DNA of 64,000 nt, taken from positions 88,595,960 to 88,659,959 of the forward strand of contig OX377206.1 in the NCBI GenBank assembly GCA_947396885.1. The letters are read 5' to 3'. Positions 63,801 to 64,000 of this stretch are shown one piece after another (positions within the stretch are counted from its first letter, which is position 1; every line of letters starts with the position of its first letter). The translations under genes and the position numbers were made by a program. The notes under the pieces were generated by a model. The model was not told where the DNA came from. It saw nothing but the letters and a program-made list of their open reading frames with translations, and ran no database searches. This stretch comes from Heligmosomoides polygyrus polygyrus (taxonomy: Eukaryota > Nematoda > Chromadorea > Rhabditida > Heligmosomidae).

Positions 63801-64000
63801 TCGTAATTCCTCTGTTTGGCTAGCAAAATTTGGAGATTTGAACGCTTTTTGGCCCAAATTGTATAACGCTTCTGAGATGCCTCCCAGATTTTGATCATGT
63901 AAATCTTCGAAGCAGATGAATAAAAGTGACTGACGTTAACCTGTTAAGAAATCAAATGTGCATACCCGTGGACACCGAAGCGTCTCCTGGTGAGATGTGT
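18831..64000 (+). CDS. Large secreted multi-EB-module protein gene (39 exons, 3' end outside window)
   Basis: Predicted secreted, cysteine-rich protein of about 1,619 residues within the window, made of about 30 tandem EB modules (nematode-type six-cysteine modules). Joined exons: 18831-18870, 22386-22544, 24625-24756, 26623-26736, 26809-26877, 31490-31568, 32901-33013, 33543-33728, 34374-34474, 34530-34605, 34670-34834, 36894-37025, 38779-38904, 38979-39149, 39998-40146, 40202-40376, 40435-40494, 40522-40573, 44343-44485, 44671-44799, 46227-46327, 46607-46640, 47318-47434, 51409-51518, 51607-51754, 51818-51943, 52065-52190, 53750-53881, 54164-54289, 54845-54994, 55843-56100, 57945-58064, 59277-59402, 59537-59773, 59839-59976, 60892-61035, 61095-61235, 61291-61390, 63949 to beyond 64000. 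All junction phases match, all but one join is GT-AG, and no internal stop appears. A signal peptide is formed across exons 1 and 2. No transmembrane segment is seen. The EB module has no known biochemical activity, so the role is unknown; an extracellular or matrix location is inferred. The exon 22 join and a few acceptor choices are the weak points. Confidence 0.85.
18871..21902 (+). other. EB gene intron 1, left part
   Basis: No exon found. Includes the CTT tract and a GC-rich patch at 19838-20107 whose minus frame I do not recognise. A conserved first intron often carries enhancers, but none can be named from sequence. Confidence 0.4.
19306..19370. repeat. CTT-rich polypyrimidine tract
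   Basis: Long CTT/TTC run with few interruptions, ending CTTCTTCAG, in intron 1. Confidence 0.9.
21903..22170 (-). mobile_element. tRNA-derived SINE in intron 1
   Basis: Tail TTAAGGGATAAATGACGG, then GGTGCGCCACGCATTCTACT and head CCTCCTCCGACTGCGCTACA. It ends about 215 bases before exon 2. Confidence 0.82.
22386..22544 (+). CDS. EB gene exon 2: rest of signal peptide and EB module 1
   Basis: Acceptor CTTGTTTAG, donor GTAAGA, phase 1 at both ends. It encodes [12 protein letters not shown] followed by the first EB module, with cysteines at GGACN, STCTA, VCIQ, ICEC and the closing NGTC. The hydrophobic start completes the signal peptide begun in exon 1. Confidence 0.85.
22690..22795. mobile_element. 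Hairpin MITE with ATCGAT core, third example
   Basis: GACGGCGAGGCGTCATGAGA mirrored by ATTCATGACGCCGCCACTCG; centre GATATCGATTAGGCAGCGCA, then GGCAATCGATAT. Confidence 0.65.
22933..23278 (-). mobile_element. tRNA-derived SINE, diverged
   Basis: Tail near 22935 (AACGATAAAGGGTTAAC), core CGGGAGGGATTGAATGCTTG, head CCTCGGACTGCGCTACCACG. Carries an AT-rich insert around 23035-23090. Confidence 0.78.
24625..24756 (+). CDS. EB gene exon 3: cysteine-free linker
   Basis: Acceptor TCGTTTAG, donor after CTCCAG (GTTTGT), phase 1 to 1, 44 codons with no cysteine. Residues are rich in Ser, Arg and Gly ([19 protein letters not shown]) and end in GLPP, which flows into the DAICS start of exon 4. The second half of the exon is clearly more GC-rich than the surrounding intron. 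It is symmetric, so skipping it would not break the frame; it could be alternatively spliced or, less likely, a chance open frame. Confidence 0.6.
25092..26372. mobile_element. 1.28-kb fold-back element in intron 3
   Basis: Starts CAGGGTGTCTTTAAAAGA and ends with the mirror GAGACACCCTT. The arms match in reverse over several hundred bases, e.g. ATGCAAGTACTGTTCGAAAG (left, near 25380) with its reverse near 26040, and the GCTTGAATACTT segments near 25262 and 26170. No transposase seen. Confidence 0.85.
26623..26736 (+). CDS. EB gene exon 4: first part of EB module 2
   Basis: Encodes [18 protein letters not shown] and then DGVCQC..., closing with STCIAT. Acceptor GATTCAG and donor GTTAGT, phase 1 at both ends. 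A second in-frame acceptor (GATAAAG, exon from 26596) is possible but is a poorer match and would break the natural LPP-DAIC join with exon 3. Confidence 0.8.
26809..26877 (+). CDS. EB gene exon 5: 23-codon extension with two cysteines
   Basis: Short phase 1-1 exon (acceptor CTGTTCAG, donor GTACGA) encoding [15 protein letters not shown] and ending GACMT. It adds a cysteine pair after module 2. The next intron (26878-31489) holds the mariner complex, several MITEs and a SINE. Confidence 0.8.
26929..28694 (-). mobile_element. Deleted mariner with a second, palindromic mariner inside
   Basis: Ends TTAGGGTGTCCCACACGGAA and GACATTCCGTGTGGAACAAC. Minus-strand transposase remnants: start [20 protein letters not shown] near 27630 and C-terminal [29 protein letters not shown] near 27180. 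Without the inner element (27646-28540) it is about 0.87 kb, so it has a large deletion. Confidence 0.87.
27646..28540. mobile_element. Palindromic mariner derivative
   Basis: Ends TTAGGTTGGCAACTAATTTC and the exact mirror. The right part encodes, on plus, [28 protein letters not shown] and ELQKIEDLS; the left part encodes, on minus, [19 protein letters not shown]. So the transposase C-terminal third is present twice, head to head, and both outer ends are the 3' end. Confidence 0.87.
29337..29466. mobile_element. Hairpin MITE with ATCGAT core
   Basis: GTTAGGGAGCGTTTACTGTA mirrored by ACACTAAACGCTCCCTTAA; centre CTTATCGATCGCGCGACGCG then ATGAATCGATATGG. In intron 5. Confidence 0.75.
30165..30378 (-). 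mobile_element. Old SINE copy
   Basis: Heavily diverged: GGAAGGCCAGCCGGCGAAAA, GTCAGTGTTCTATCCTTCTC, TGGTACTAATTCA and head remnant CCTACTGCGCCACCAGCGC. Confidence 0.6.
30474..30658. mobile_element. TTCGAATA-rich hairpin element, copy 1
   Basis: Ends TATAGTTGAGCTCGAATA and TCGAGAGCACAGCTATAG; interior built of TTCGAATA and its reverse, so almost all of it can fold back. In intron 5. Confidence 0.7.
31050..31340 (-). mobile_element. tRNA-derived SINE
   Basis: Well-preserved full copy, tail TAAGGGATAAAGGACGGCG and head CGACTGCGCTACACGCGCCC. A tRNA-Tyr 5' half lies directly beside its head, and exon 6 starts 150 bases further on. Confidence 0.88.
31346..31382 (+). pseudogene. tRNA-Tyr (GUA) 5'-half fragment
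   Basis: GTCGATAGTTCAGTTGGTAG continuing AGCGGAGGACTGTAGAG is the acceptor 5' strand, D arm and anticodon arm (anticodon GTA) of a nuclear tRNA-Tyr. The sequence then runs into what looks like the start of the tRNA intron and no 3' half follows, so it is a truncated copy. Confidence 0.7.
31490..31568 (+). CDS. EB gene exon 6: first half of an EB module
   Basis: Acceptor GTTTTTAG, donor GTGAGT. Encodes [15 protein letters not shown]... with the third cysteine in GAFCLRL. It ends in phase 2, and exon 7 begins with the single base needed, so the module is split inside the C-x-C pair. Confidence 0.85.
32420..32790. mobile_element. Partial copy of the fold-back element (inner hairpin and right arm)
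   Basis: Matches the inner hairpin and right arm of the palindrome at 16156-17190: same hairpin around ATTTCTGTCGAATATCAACA, same later text (GACATATAACACCAA-like, CAATAAAGGACAAGT, AACGGAGAGAACAA). The left arm is missing. Lies in intron 6 of the EB gene. Confidence 0.82.
32901..33013 (+). CDS. EB gene exon 7: second half of an EB module plus extra Cys pair
   Basis: Acceptor CTCCTTGCAG, donor GTAACT; starts with one base completing Arg, then [14 protein letters not shown] closes the module. A second pair follows (SDECHERGF ... GECRQ), as in exon 5. Ends in phase 1. Confidence 0.85.
33543..33728 (+). CDS. EB gene exon 8: one EB module plus extra Cys pair
   Basis: Acceptor CGATTTCAG, donor GTGAGC, 62 codons, phase 1-1. 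Module from [14 protein letters not shown] through CMQQTCTCP to DGSC, then RRCELGQTY and GQCLP. Modules 2 to 4 share this short pair after the main module, a local sub-repeat within the gene. Confidence 0.9.
33950..34140. mobile_element. CCAAT-containing hairpin MITE, copy 1
   Basis: Ends GTACTAGTCGTTTGTGTGGC and mirrored GGTCACATTAACAACTAATA; interior repeats GATTGGCTAGCGCATGCTCG and GTGATTGGTTGTGAG. In intron 8. Confidence 0.72.
34374..34474 (+). CDS. EB gene exon 9: first half of an EB module
   Basis: Encodes [20 protein letters not shown] and then VCRCPTGM, ending in phase 0 before GTAGTG. The acceptor is either TTATTTAG (34374) or GTTCAAG (34383); both keep the frame and differ by three residues. 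Confidence 0.8.
34530..34605 (+). CDS. EB gene exon 10: closes a module, extra Cys pair
   Basis: Acceptor CACTTGAAG in phase 0, donor GTACCT in phase 1. Encodes [19 protein letters not shown] and then KGVCTP. It continues exon 9 directly across a 55-base intron. Confidence 0.8.
34670..34834 (+). CDS. EB gene exon 11: EB module with N-terminal Cys pair
   Basis: Acceptor AAAACCAG, donor GTACGT, 55 codons, phase 1-1. Encodes [13 protein letters not shown], then [28 protein letters not shown] and GGACEF: a complete six-cysteine module. Confidence 0.9.
35504..35830. repeat. Tandem repeat, about 108-bp unit, three copies
   Basis: Each unit has an AATATCGATCGATATT-like palindrome, then CGATTTTCTTAAATATTAAA-type text, a GATCAAAGTGGGAATTAAGT-type text and GATTATGATCGTTGAAGGAA. 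The third unit is shortened and ends in a short GAT run at 35816-35829. Confidence 0.72.
36500..36575. repeat. Edge fragment of the same element family
   Basis: Three units in a row: CAGTTTGAAATGAAATGCAT, CAGTTTAAAATGAAAGGTGT, CCAGTTTAAATTGAAAATGA. Only one edge is seen. Confidence 0.6.
36894..37025 (+). CDS. EB gene exon 12: one EB module
   Basis: Acceptor CCACTTCAG, donor GTTCGA, 44 codons, phase 1-1. Encodes [25 protein letters not shown] and NGQCLTSIT, a textbook single module. Confidence 0.9.
37318..37498. mobile_element. Hairpin MITE with ATCGAT core, second example
   Basis: Ends AAGTGTGTTCGATTGCGAAC and mirrored GATAGCGAACACAGT; centre CATATCGATTAGGCGGCGTG then ACGAATCGATATGGG, nearly the same centre as 29337-29466. 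In intron 12. Confidence 0.65.
38406..38587. mobile_element. CCAAT-containing hairpin MITE, copy 2
   Basis: Left GTATTAGTCGCTATTATGAC, right GTAGGCCCCATTAACGACCA; interior AATCAATCAGAGCACCTAGC and CATCCAATCAGGGCTCTGAC. In intron 12. Confidence 0.7.
38779..38904 (+). CDS. EB gene exon 13: one EB module
   Basis: Acceptor CTTTCTAG, donor GTGGGT, 42 codons, phase 1-1. Encodes [26 protein letters not shown] and VNGSC. Confidence 0.9.
38979..39149 (+). CDS. EB gene exon 14: one EB module and start of the next
   Basis: Acceptor CGTTCAG after a 74-base intron, donor GTCAGT, phase 1-1. Encodes [27 protein letters not shown] and NDCVAL, then [11 protein letters not shown], which opens the module finished in exon 15. 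Confidence 0.9.
39998..40146 (+). CDS. EB gene exon 15: end of one module and start of another
   Basis: Acceptor GTATTCAG, phase 0 at the donor (GTAGGG). Encodes [29 protein letters not shown] and then [10 protein letters not shown]. In the module carried over from exon 14 the usual C-x-C-P is C-H-S-P, so one cysteine is replaced by Ser. Confidence 0.85.
40202..40376 (+). CDS. EB gene exon 16: rest of one module, most of the next
   Basis: Acceptor CGTTGAAG in phase 0; donor GTAGTC in phase 1. Encodes [25 protein letters not shown], then [16 protein letters not shown] and RLCVCP. The module is finished by exon 17. Confidence 0.85.
40435..40494 (+). CDS. EB gene exon 17: 20-codon end of a module
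   Basis: Acceptor GCTTTCAG, donor GTAAGC, phase 1-1. Encodes [19 protein letters not shown], which supplies the closing cysteine missing from exon 16. A short exon between two introns of 58 and 27 bases; 27 bases is extremely short even for nematodes, so this join deserves a transcript check. Confidence 0.55.
40522..40573 (+). CDS. EB gene exon 18: start of a module
   Basis: Acceptor CTCTCCAG, donor GTGAGT, ends in phase 2. Encodes [16 protein letters not shown]. The next exon starts with the single base required, at 44343, beyond a 3.8-kb intron full of nested transposons. Confidence 0.75.
40815..41088 (-). mobile_element. tRNA-derived SINE
   Basis: Tail GGAAAAAGGATAAAGTACGA, core CCAGGAACCTGGTATCGG, head CCGACTGCGCTACACGCGCC. 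In intron 18. Confidence 0.85.
41168..41597. mobile_element. GTCCAATTTGATTTGAAA-edged element, copy 2
   Basis: Left edge TTCACGTTGAATTGGACATT; right edge GGTCCAATTTGTTTTGAGAA, GATTTGAAAGGCATCG and CTGTCCAGTTTGACG. The mariner 41598-44255 begins at its right end. Confidence 0.7.
41893..42802 (-). mobile_element. Nested mariner-like element with poly-G ends
   Basis: Ends TTAGGGGGGGGGGCAAAAGT and mirrored TTTTGCCCCCCCCCCCCAA, flanked by TA. Minus-strand transposase pieces: [16 protein letters not shown], then [35 protein letters not shown] (second catalytic Asp region) and [19 protein letters not shown] (third). Different subfamily from its host. Its N-terminal part is missing. Confidence 0.87.
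43275..43740. mobile_element. 466-bp palindrome inside the mariner
   Basis: Left arm 43275 to about 43485 and right arm about 43535-43740 are reverse copies at roughly 90 percent by eye (e.g. AATATCTCGACCCCAATACA in both). Ends CCAGGAAACTATCTCAACGG. It splits the mariner transposase just before KWVPHDFT. No coding capacity of its own. Confidence 0.85.
44343..44485 (+). CDS. EB gene exon 19: basic, cysteine-poor insert
   Basis: Acceptor TTCTATTCCAG, starts with one base and ends in phase 1 before GTTAAT, precisely bridging exons 18 and 20. After [10 protein letters not shown] it reads a basic, Gln/Arg/Lys-rich stretch ([23 protein letters not shown]) with no further cysteine. No stop in 47 codons. 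It could be a disordered or heparin-like binding segment; this is a guess from composition. Confidence 0.65.
44671..44799 (+). CDS. EB gene exon 20: one EB module
   Basis: Acceptor CATTTGAAG, donor GTTAGT, 43 codons, phase 1-1. Encodes [28 protein letters not shown] and NRCIEHRT. Confidence 0.88.
44965..45803. mobile_element. Solo LTR (839 bp) with 5-bp target duplication
   Basis: Begins TGTCGTGCCCC and ends CGTCACGACA, so its tips form TGTCGTG/CACGACA, and it is flanked on both sides by CTAAT. GC-rich compared with its surroundings, with an AATAAA-type signal (CAGAATAAAC near 45270). No internal retroelement genes nearby: one LTR left after recombination. Lies in intron 20. Confidence 0.85.
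45918..46062. mobile_element. CCAAT-containing hairpin MITE, copy 3
   Basis: Left GTACTAGAAATTATTGTGAC then CTACATAGGAGG; right CATATAGGCCACGTTAGCAA; interior GCGCTAGCCAATCACAG. Just after the solo LTR. Confidence 0.68.
46227..46327 (+). CDS. EB gene exon 21: first part of an EB module
   Basis: Acceptor CATTTTCAG, donor GTAAGT in phase 0. Encodes [18 protein letters not shown] and then [10 protein letters not shown]. The closing cysteine must come from a following phase-0 to phase-1 exon; see 46607-46640. Confidence 0.85.
46607..46640 (+). CDS. EB gene exon 22 (tentative): 34-nt end of a module with GC-AG intron
   Basis: Exon needed by phase between exons 21 (phase 0) and 23 (needs one base). 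The best match encodes [11 protein letters not shown], supplying the closing cysteine, with acceptor TTTTGTAG and a GC donor (CAG|GCGAGT). A rival at 46856-46921 has a better acceptor (TTATTTCAG) and donor (GTGAGT) but an in-frame TGA and the wrong phase. Confidence 0.35.
47318..47434 (+). CDS. EB gene exon 23: one EB module
   Basis: Acceptor CCATCCAG, donor GTAGGT, 39 codons, phase 1-1. Encodes [24 protein letters not shown] and NRECVVIRR. The following 4-kb intron holds two mariners. Confidence 0.88.
47546..48761 (+). mobile_element. Full-length mariner (1.22 kb), inactive
   Basis: Ends TTAGGTTGTAAGAAAAGTTT and mirrored ACTTTCGTAACAACCTAA, flanked by TA. Contains a whole but frameshifted transposase gene (47681-48637). 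Lies in intron 23 of the EB gene in the same orientation. Confidence 0.92.
47681..48637 (+). pseudogene. Mariner transposase pseudogene
   Basis: Starts [20 protein letters not shown]; keeps [18 protein letters not shown], the three catalytic neighbourhoods [22 protein letters not shown] and [11 protein letters not shown] (DD34D pattern), and ends at TAA 48635-48637. Frame breaks and a stop lie between about 47950 and 48170, so it cannot make a full protein. Confidence 0.88.
49030..50144 (+). mobile_element. Degraded mariner
   Basis: Plus-strand traces: [19 protein letters not shown] near 49170, PVHRELL near 49640, IAQSDCHLL near 49870 and [40 protein letters not shown] to about 50063. The right end reads AAAACTTATGACTCAACCTAA; no matching left end found. 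Many stops. Confidence 0.7.
50145..51003 (+). other. EB gene intron 23, right part
   Basis: AT-rich with a few CTACCGTAA-like words near 50620 that resemble the TACGGTAGG motifs of the fold-back at 56820-57590. No exon found. Confidence 0.35.
51004..51106 (-). repeat. tRNA-like SINE head
   Basis: On minus: GGCGGCGGCGCAGTGGTTGT (A-box-like) and GGTTCGATCCCCGTCC (B box). No clear acceptor stem; likely a tRNA-derived repeat. Confidence 0.45.
51409..51518 (+). CDS. EB gene exon 24: most of an EB module
   Basis: Acceptor ATATTTAG, donor GTGAGT in phase 0. Encodes [26 protein letters not shown] and LVND. The closing cysteine is the second residue of exon 25. Confidence 0.9.
51607..51754 (+). CDS. 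EB gene exon 25: end of one module and a full second module
   Basis: Acceptor CTTTTTCAG in phase 0, donor GTTCGT in phase 1. RCED closes the previous module; [25 protein letters not shown] and GGLCIPRRA form the next. Confidence 0.92.
51818..51943 (+). CDS. EB gene exon 26: one EB module
   Basis: Acceptor TTTGTTCAG, donor GTGAGA, 42 codons, phase 1-1. Encodes [25 protein letters not shown] and GNECVISRK. This 126-nt symmetric exon is the gene's standard unit, repeated at exons 13, 27, 29 and 33. Confidence 0.93.
52065..52190 (+). CDS. EB gene exon 27: one EB module
   Basis: Acceptor TTTGTTCAG, donor GTAAGT, 42 codons, phase 1-1. Encodes [25 protein letters not shown] and DGICQRRLT. The acceptor and its upstream bases closely resemble those of exon 26, consistent with tandem exon duplication. 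Confidence 0.93.
52193..52335. repeat. Partial CCAAT-containing MITE
   Basis: AATGTAGCCAACATAGGGAG at left and CTCTGATTGGTTGGCGCGTG, GTTCGGTCAGTGCACTGACT inside; the right end is missing. It begins right at the donor of exon 27. Confidence 0.55.
52370..53711. mobile_element. GTCCAATTTGATTTGAAA-edged element, copy 3, with nested insertions
   Basis: Left edge CACGCCGAATTGGACAGT plus three further units to 52465; right edge AAAAGTGTCCAATTTTATTT and GTCCGATTCGACGTAAAAAT. A SINE (53358-53651) splits the right edge. Interior AGAGATTGCGCCATGCCCTA matches copy 1. Confidence 0.72.
53358..53651 (-). mobile_element. tRNA-derived SINE nested in a repeat element
   Basis: Tail ATAGGATAAGGATAAAGGAC, head CGACTGCGCTACACGCGCCC; well preserved. 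It interrupts the right end of element 52370-53711, so it is younger than that element. Confidence 0.88.
53750..53881 (+). CDS. EB gene exon 28: one EB module
   Basis: Acceptor TTCTTTAG, donor GTTCAT, 44 codons, phase 1-1. Encodes [26 protein letters not shown] and HSQCVRS. It lies only about 40 bases downstream of a repeat element (52370-53711). Confidence 0.92.
54164..54289 (+). CDS. EB gene exon 29: one EB module
   Basis: Acceptor GTGTTTCAG, donor GTACGT, 42 codons, phase 1-1. Encodes [25 protein letters not shown] and [14 protein letters not shown] starts about 30 bases after its donor. Confidence 0.93.
54322..54617 (-). mobile_element. tRNA-derived SINE next to exon 29
   Basis: Tail CATAAGGATAAAGGACAAAG, head CGATTGCGCTACACGCGCCC. 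It starts about 32 bases after the exon 29 donor. Confidence 0.87.
54845..54994 (+). CDS. EB gene exon 30: one EB module, two in-frame acceptors
   Basis: Encodes [33 protein letters not shown] and AEARPRTS; donor GTGCGT; phase 1-1. Two good acceptors lie 18 bases apart, CCTTGCAG (exon from 54827, adding KASISV) and CTATTTCAG (54845), and both keep the frame. Confidence 0.9.
55210..55667. mobile_element. TTCGAATA-rich hairpin element, copy 2
   Basis: Same design, longer (about 458 bases): starts TATAGCTATG, ends TTCGTTCGAGCACAACTATA, interior of TTCGAATA, ATTCGAATATTCGAATAT and GAACGAA motifs. In intron 30. Confidence 0.7.
55843..56100 (+). CDS. EB gene exon 31: Ser/Thr/Pro-rich linker
   Basis: Acceptor TTGTTTCAG, donor GTGCGC, 86 codons, phase 1-1, no cysteine. 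Starts [17 protein letters not shown] and continues with many Ser, Thr and Pro and some basic residues ([15 protein letters not shown]). It divides the modules into a long N-terminal and a shorter C-terminal set. Probably disordered and possibly O-glycosylated, by composition only. Confidence 0.82.
56820..57590. mobile_element. Fold-back element with TTCGCCCAAACTTCGCCTA motifs
   Basis: Ends CACTATTGTACTTTACGG and mirrored GTACGTAATGCACAATAGTG. Inside, TTCGCCCAAACTTCGCCTAG appears repeatedly in both directions, and AGGTTACGGTAGGCACCGGT mirrors ACCGGTACCTACCGTAACCT. No coding capacity. Confidence 0.78.
57353..57504. mobile_element. GC-rich hairpin MITE, innermost of three layers
   Basis: GAGTTATACTCCCGCGGAAG mirrored by CCGTGGGAGTATAAC; ATCCGCGGAAG mirrored by TTCCGCGGAT. 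About 150 bases, GC-rich in an AT-rich host. Confidence 0.75.
57945..58064 (+). CDS. EB gene exon 32: one EB module
   Basis: Acceptor TCGTTTAG, donor GTACGT, 40 codons, phase 1-1. Encodes [24 protein letters not shown] and LGLCVPVTY. Confidence 0.88.
58082..58376 (+). mobile_element. tRNA-derived SINE, plus orientation
   Basis: Head GATGCGTAGTAGCGCAGTCG, B-box region GTTCTTGGTTCGGATTTACC, tail GGCGTGCTTTATCCATTAC. The only full-length copy in plus orientation; it begins about 18 bases after the exon 32 donor. Confidence 0.85.
58484..58616. repeat. Minisatellite GTAGATCACACAC
   Basis: About eight units of GTAGATCACACACATG-type, 16-18 bases each. It is preceded by a hairpin at 58437-58480 made from the same GATCTACC/GGTAGATC words around CTTTTCTTGCA and TGCAAGAAAAG. 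Confidence 0.85.
59277..59402 (+). CDS. EB gene exon 33: one EB module
   Basis: Acceptor GATTCCAG, donor GTTCAG, 42 codons, phase 1-1. Encodes [26 protein letters not shown] and DNQCLSVTR. Confidence 0.92.
59537..59773 (+). CDS. EB gene exon 34: charged leader plus one EB module
   Basis: Acceptor CCTTGCAG, donor GTACGT, 79 codons, phase 1-1. The first half is cysteine-free and charged ([16 protein letters not shown], then a short amphipathic [12 protein letters not shown]). The second half is a module: [34 protein letters not shown]. Confidence 0.9.
59839..59976 (+). CDS. EB gene exon 35: one EB module
   Basis: Acceptor CTTTCTAG after a 65-base intron, donor GTATGT, 46 codons, phase 1-1. 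Encodes [27 protein letters not shown] and QNVCMRAL. Confidence 0.92.
   Translation, partial: STEVPSVLASAVRREHFVLEELHAWPVRVDVRMDFFHDKTFVCVL
59977..60608 (+). other. EB gene intron 35, left part
   Basis: Nothing recognised apart from the inverted tRNA-like piece at about 60505-60545. Confidence 0.4.
60609..60700 (+). repeat. tRNA-like sequence of a second family, with inverted partner
   Basis: GAGCCGGCCCAGTTGGTGGT (A-box-like) and TGCGGGTTCGAGTGCACC (B-box-like) spaced as in a tRNA gene. A matching inverted piece, CTGCGCCTTACACCACCAGC, lies at about 60514-60533. Probably a SINE head rather than a working tRNA: the stems do not pair cleanly. Confidence 0.5.
60892..61035 (+). CDS. EB gene exon 36: one EB module with Gly-rich tail
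   Basis: Acceptor CATATTTTAG, donor GTAAGT, 48 codons, phase 1-1. Encodes [34 protein letters not shown] and a glycine-rich end (GGGTAG). Confidence 0.92.
61095..61235 (+). CDS. EB gene exon 37: one EB module
   Basis: Acceptor GTGCTTCAG after a 59-base intron, donor GTAAGT, 47 codons, phase 1-1. Encodes [37 protein letters not shown] and SNLTL. Confidence 0.93.
61291..61390 (+). CDS. EB gene exon 38: most of an EB module
   Basis: Acceptor AAATTTCAG after a 55-base intron, donor GTAAGT, ends in phase 2. Encodes [28 protein letters not shown] and EVIQ. The closing cysteine is in exon 39. Confidence 0.92.
61427..62323 (-). pseudogene. LINE (RTE-like) endonuclease fragment
   Basis: 298-codon open frame on minus with the apurinic-type endonuclease fold of non-LTR elements: [87 protein letters not shown]. 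In the usual GDFNAK motif the Asp is Tyr, and the later His/Asp motif and all of the reverse transcriptase are missing, so it is dead. Lies in the last intron of the EB gene. Confidence 0.85.
62340..62570 (-). repeat. tRNA-like sequence and G-rich tract
   Basis: On minus: GCTCGGGGTGCAGTGGATAG (A-box-like) and GGTCGGGGGTTCGCTTC (B-box-like). Towards 62530 is a run of G with few breaks. It abuts the LINE endonuclease fragment and may be part of the same insertion. Confidence 0.4.
63161..63602. mobile_element. Hairpin element with GCCAATCAGAGC core
   Basis: Left TGTCGCAAAAGTAGGCAGCA and GTGCGGGAACGCGC; right GCGTTCCCGCACC, CTGCCTACGCTGCCTTGCGA in mirror. Interior GTAGCCAATCAGAGCACCGA. About 440 bases, in the last intron. 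Confidence 0.7.
63949..64000 (+). CDS. EB gene exon 39 (runs off the window)
   Basis: Acceptor CTGTTAAG; begins with the one base needed after exon 38 and reads [17 protein letters not shown] to the last base. NQMC closes the exon 38 module, and SPGEMC has the form that opens modules elsewhere (KPGESC, YPGEPC). So the gene continues past 64000, and the 2.56-kb intron before it carries a LINE fragment and a hairpin element. Confidence 0.75.

Overview
The window looks like a piece of a nematode chromosome, most likely a strongylid (hookworm-like) worm; the species is an inference. The signs are AT-rich introns with short GT-AG ends (acceptors of the TTTCAG / TTTAG type), nematode-style EB modules, and a very heavy load of mariner/Tc1 elements, tRNA-derived SINEs and fold-back elements. 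There is no bacterial gene organisation; most open frames are repeat sequence or intron noise.

The main gene is a large plus-strand gene starting at 18831 and running off the right edge at 64000. I assembled 39 exons by hand (about 4,857 coding nt, about 1,619 codons so far). The junction phases agree from first to last exon, and all joins but one use GT-AG. It begins with a 40-nt exon that encodes half of a signal peptide; the second half is in exon 2 (22386-22544). The rest is about 30 tandem cysteine-rich EB modules (six cysteines each, typical shape C-x5/6-C-x-G-x-x-C-x4-C-x-C-P-x-G-x8-C). Three regions of low cysteine content interrupt them: exon 3 (24625-24756), exon 19 (44343-44485, basic) and exon 31 (55843-56100, Ser/Thr/Pro-rich). 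Most exons hold one whole module and are bounded by phase-1 introns. The last visible exon (63949-64000) resumes the frame across an intron that contains a LINE endonuclease fragment. The product should be a secreted or extracellular-matrix multi-EB protein; its function is unknown.

Bases 1-18700 hold no gene I can name. They contain SINE copies, a Tc1-like element inserted in a deleted mariner (11443-13247), a mariner remnant interrupted by a 1-kb palindrome (15170-17600), a second Tc1-like deletion derivative (17738-18443), and three coding-like orphan segments (2773-3104, 5149-5403 minus, 10967-11160).

The introns from 19 to 64 kb are built largely from mobile DNA: mariners at 26929-28694 (with a palindromic mariner inside), 41598-44255 (interrupted by another mariner and by a 466-bp palindrome), 47546-48761 (full length, decayed) and about 49030-50144; fold-back elements at 25092-26372 and 32420-32790; a solo LTR with a 5-bp target duplication at 44965-45803; a family of non-autonomous elements edged with repeats of a GTCCAATTTGATTTGAAA-like unit; several hairpin MITE families; and thirteen copies of one tRNA-derived SINE. 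The exons stay open despite this load, which suggests the gene is maintained.
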